Source: Euptelea pleiosperma
Taxonomy: Eukaryota > Streptophyta > Magnoliopsida > Ranunculales > Eupteleaceae
Assembly (NCBI GenBank): GCA_035048495.1
Contig: CM068552.1
Span: forward strand, 30,878,154-30,942,153
DNA length: 64,000 nucleotides
Direction of reading: 5' to 3'
This document shows positions 63,735-64,000 of this stretch, piece by piece. The first letter of the stretch is position 1. Each line of letters opens with the position of its first letter. The position numbers were made by a program, and so were the translations under genes. A model generated the notes under the pieces. The model made no database searches. It saw only the letters and a list, made by a program, of their open reading frames with translations, and had not been told where the DNA came from.

Positions 63735-64000
63735 GCACCCCACCCAATCTCGGACAAATTTAGTATGCAACCATTTAAGTACTTAAAAGTTAAAAGTTAA
63801 AACTATGGAAACATTATCAGTACTGTTGGATGTCCCTTGAGAAATGTGTTATTTCAATATTTTCAAAAAATATATATTTTATAAATTAAAAAGACGATTT
63901 TCAATGAGCATTCATTGATGGATACAATGTTTGCATACTTTTAAGCATGATTTTAAAAATGGCCGTTTAAACGGCAACGCCCCAAGCCCGTTTCCATTAA
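63735..64000. other. Window end: dispersed-repeat fragments, no gene
   Basis: 63815-63850 is the inverse of 32985-33025 (GTACTGTTGGATGTCCCTTG). 63960-64000 starts a GGCCGTTTAAACGGC palindrome and GCAACGCCCCAAGCCCGTT, the repeat type of 51590-52265. Confidence 0.55.

Overview
This is nuclear DNA from a flowering plant: spliced genes with GT-AG introns of up to about 5 kb, plant gene families (serine decarboxylase, a CYP722-type P450, a group I bZIP), and very dense plant transposons (Athila-like, copia, CACTA, MULE, hAT, Helitron-like, L1 and RTE LINEs). A woody magnoliid or other non-grass angiosperm would fit the gene sequences, but the species cannot be named from the sequence. There are no bacterial features.

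Layout. 1-10384: a young non-autonomous Athila-like LTR element whose right part has become a long, nearly perfect inverted repeat (arms of about 1.94 kb, spacer of 2.0 kb). 10385-10973: a Mutator-like MITE beside a truncated copy of itself. 10974-12900: a leader-like region with one unidentified possible exon. 13163-18066: a CACTA element with a broken TnpD relic, then a 15-exon gene that reads through without a lesion (804 aa, plant transposase-type N-terminus, ULP1-like cysteine protease C-terminus), then subterminal repeats. 19190-22329: a degenerate copia element. 22395-23800: an LRR receptor kinase pseudogene split by a MITE. 23820-31430: a 7.6-kb head-to-tail array of about 28 Helitron-like termini with higher-order repeats of about 3 kb, invaded by a 920-bp MULE. 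31430-40060: an island of palindromic MITEs, many with clear target-site duplications. 40085-63750: the gene-rich part.

Three intact host genes lie in the last 24 kb: serine decarboxylase (SDC, +, 40451-48084, 5 exons), a CYP722-like P450 (-, 51186-48261, 9 exons, convergent with SDC and only 176 bp from its stop codon) and a VIP1-like group I bZIP (-, 61918-54525, 4 exons). In Arabidopsis the VIP1 and SDC loci carry consecutive numbers (AT1G43700, AT1G43710), so the bZIP/SDC pair looks like an old conserved neighbourhood, here with a P450 between them. The large introns of SDC and the bZIP hold LINE, hAT and MITE debris. The three host genes act in separate processes: ethanolamine/choline supply, probably carotenoid-derived hormone oxidation, and transcription.

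All exon maps, repeat boundaries and target-site duplications were read by eye from the sequence. Edges given as approximate may be off by tens of bases. No database search was run.
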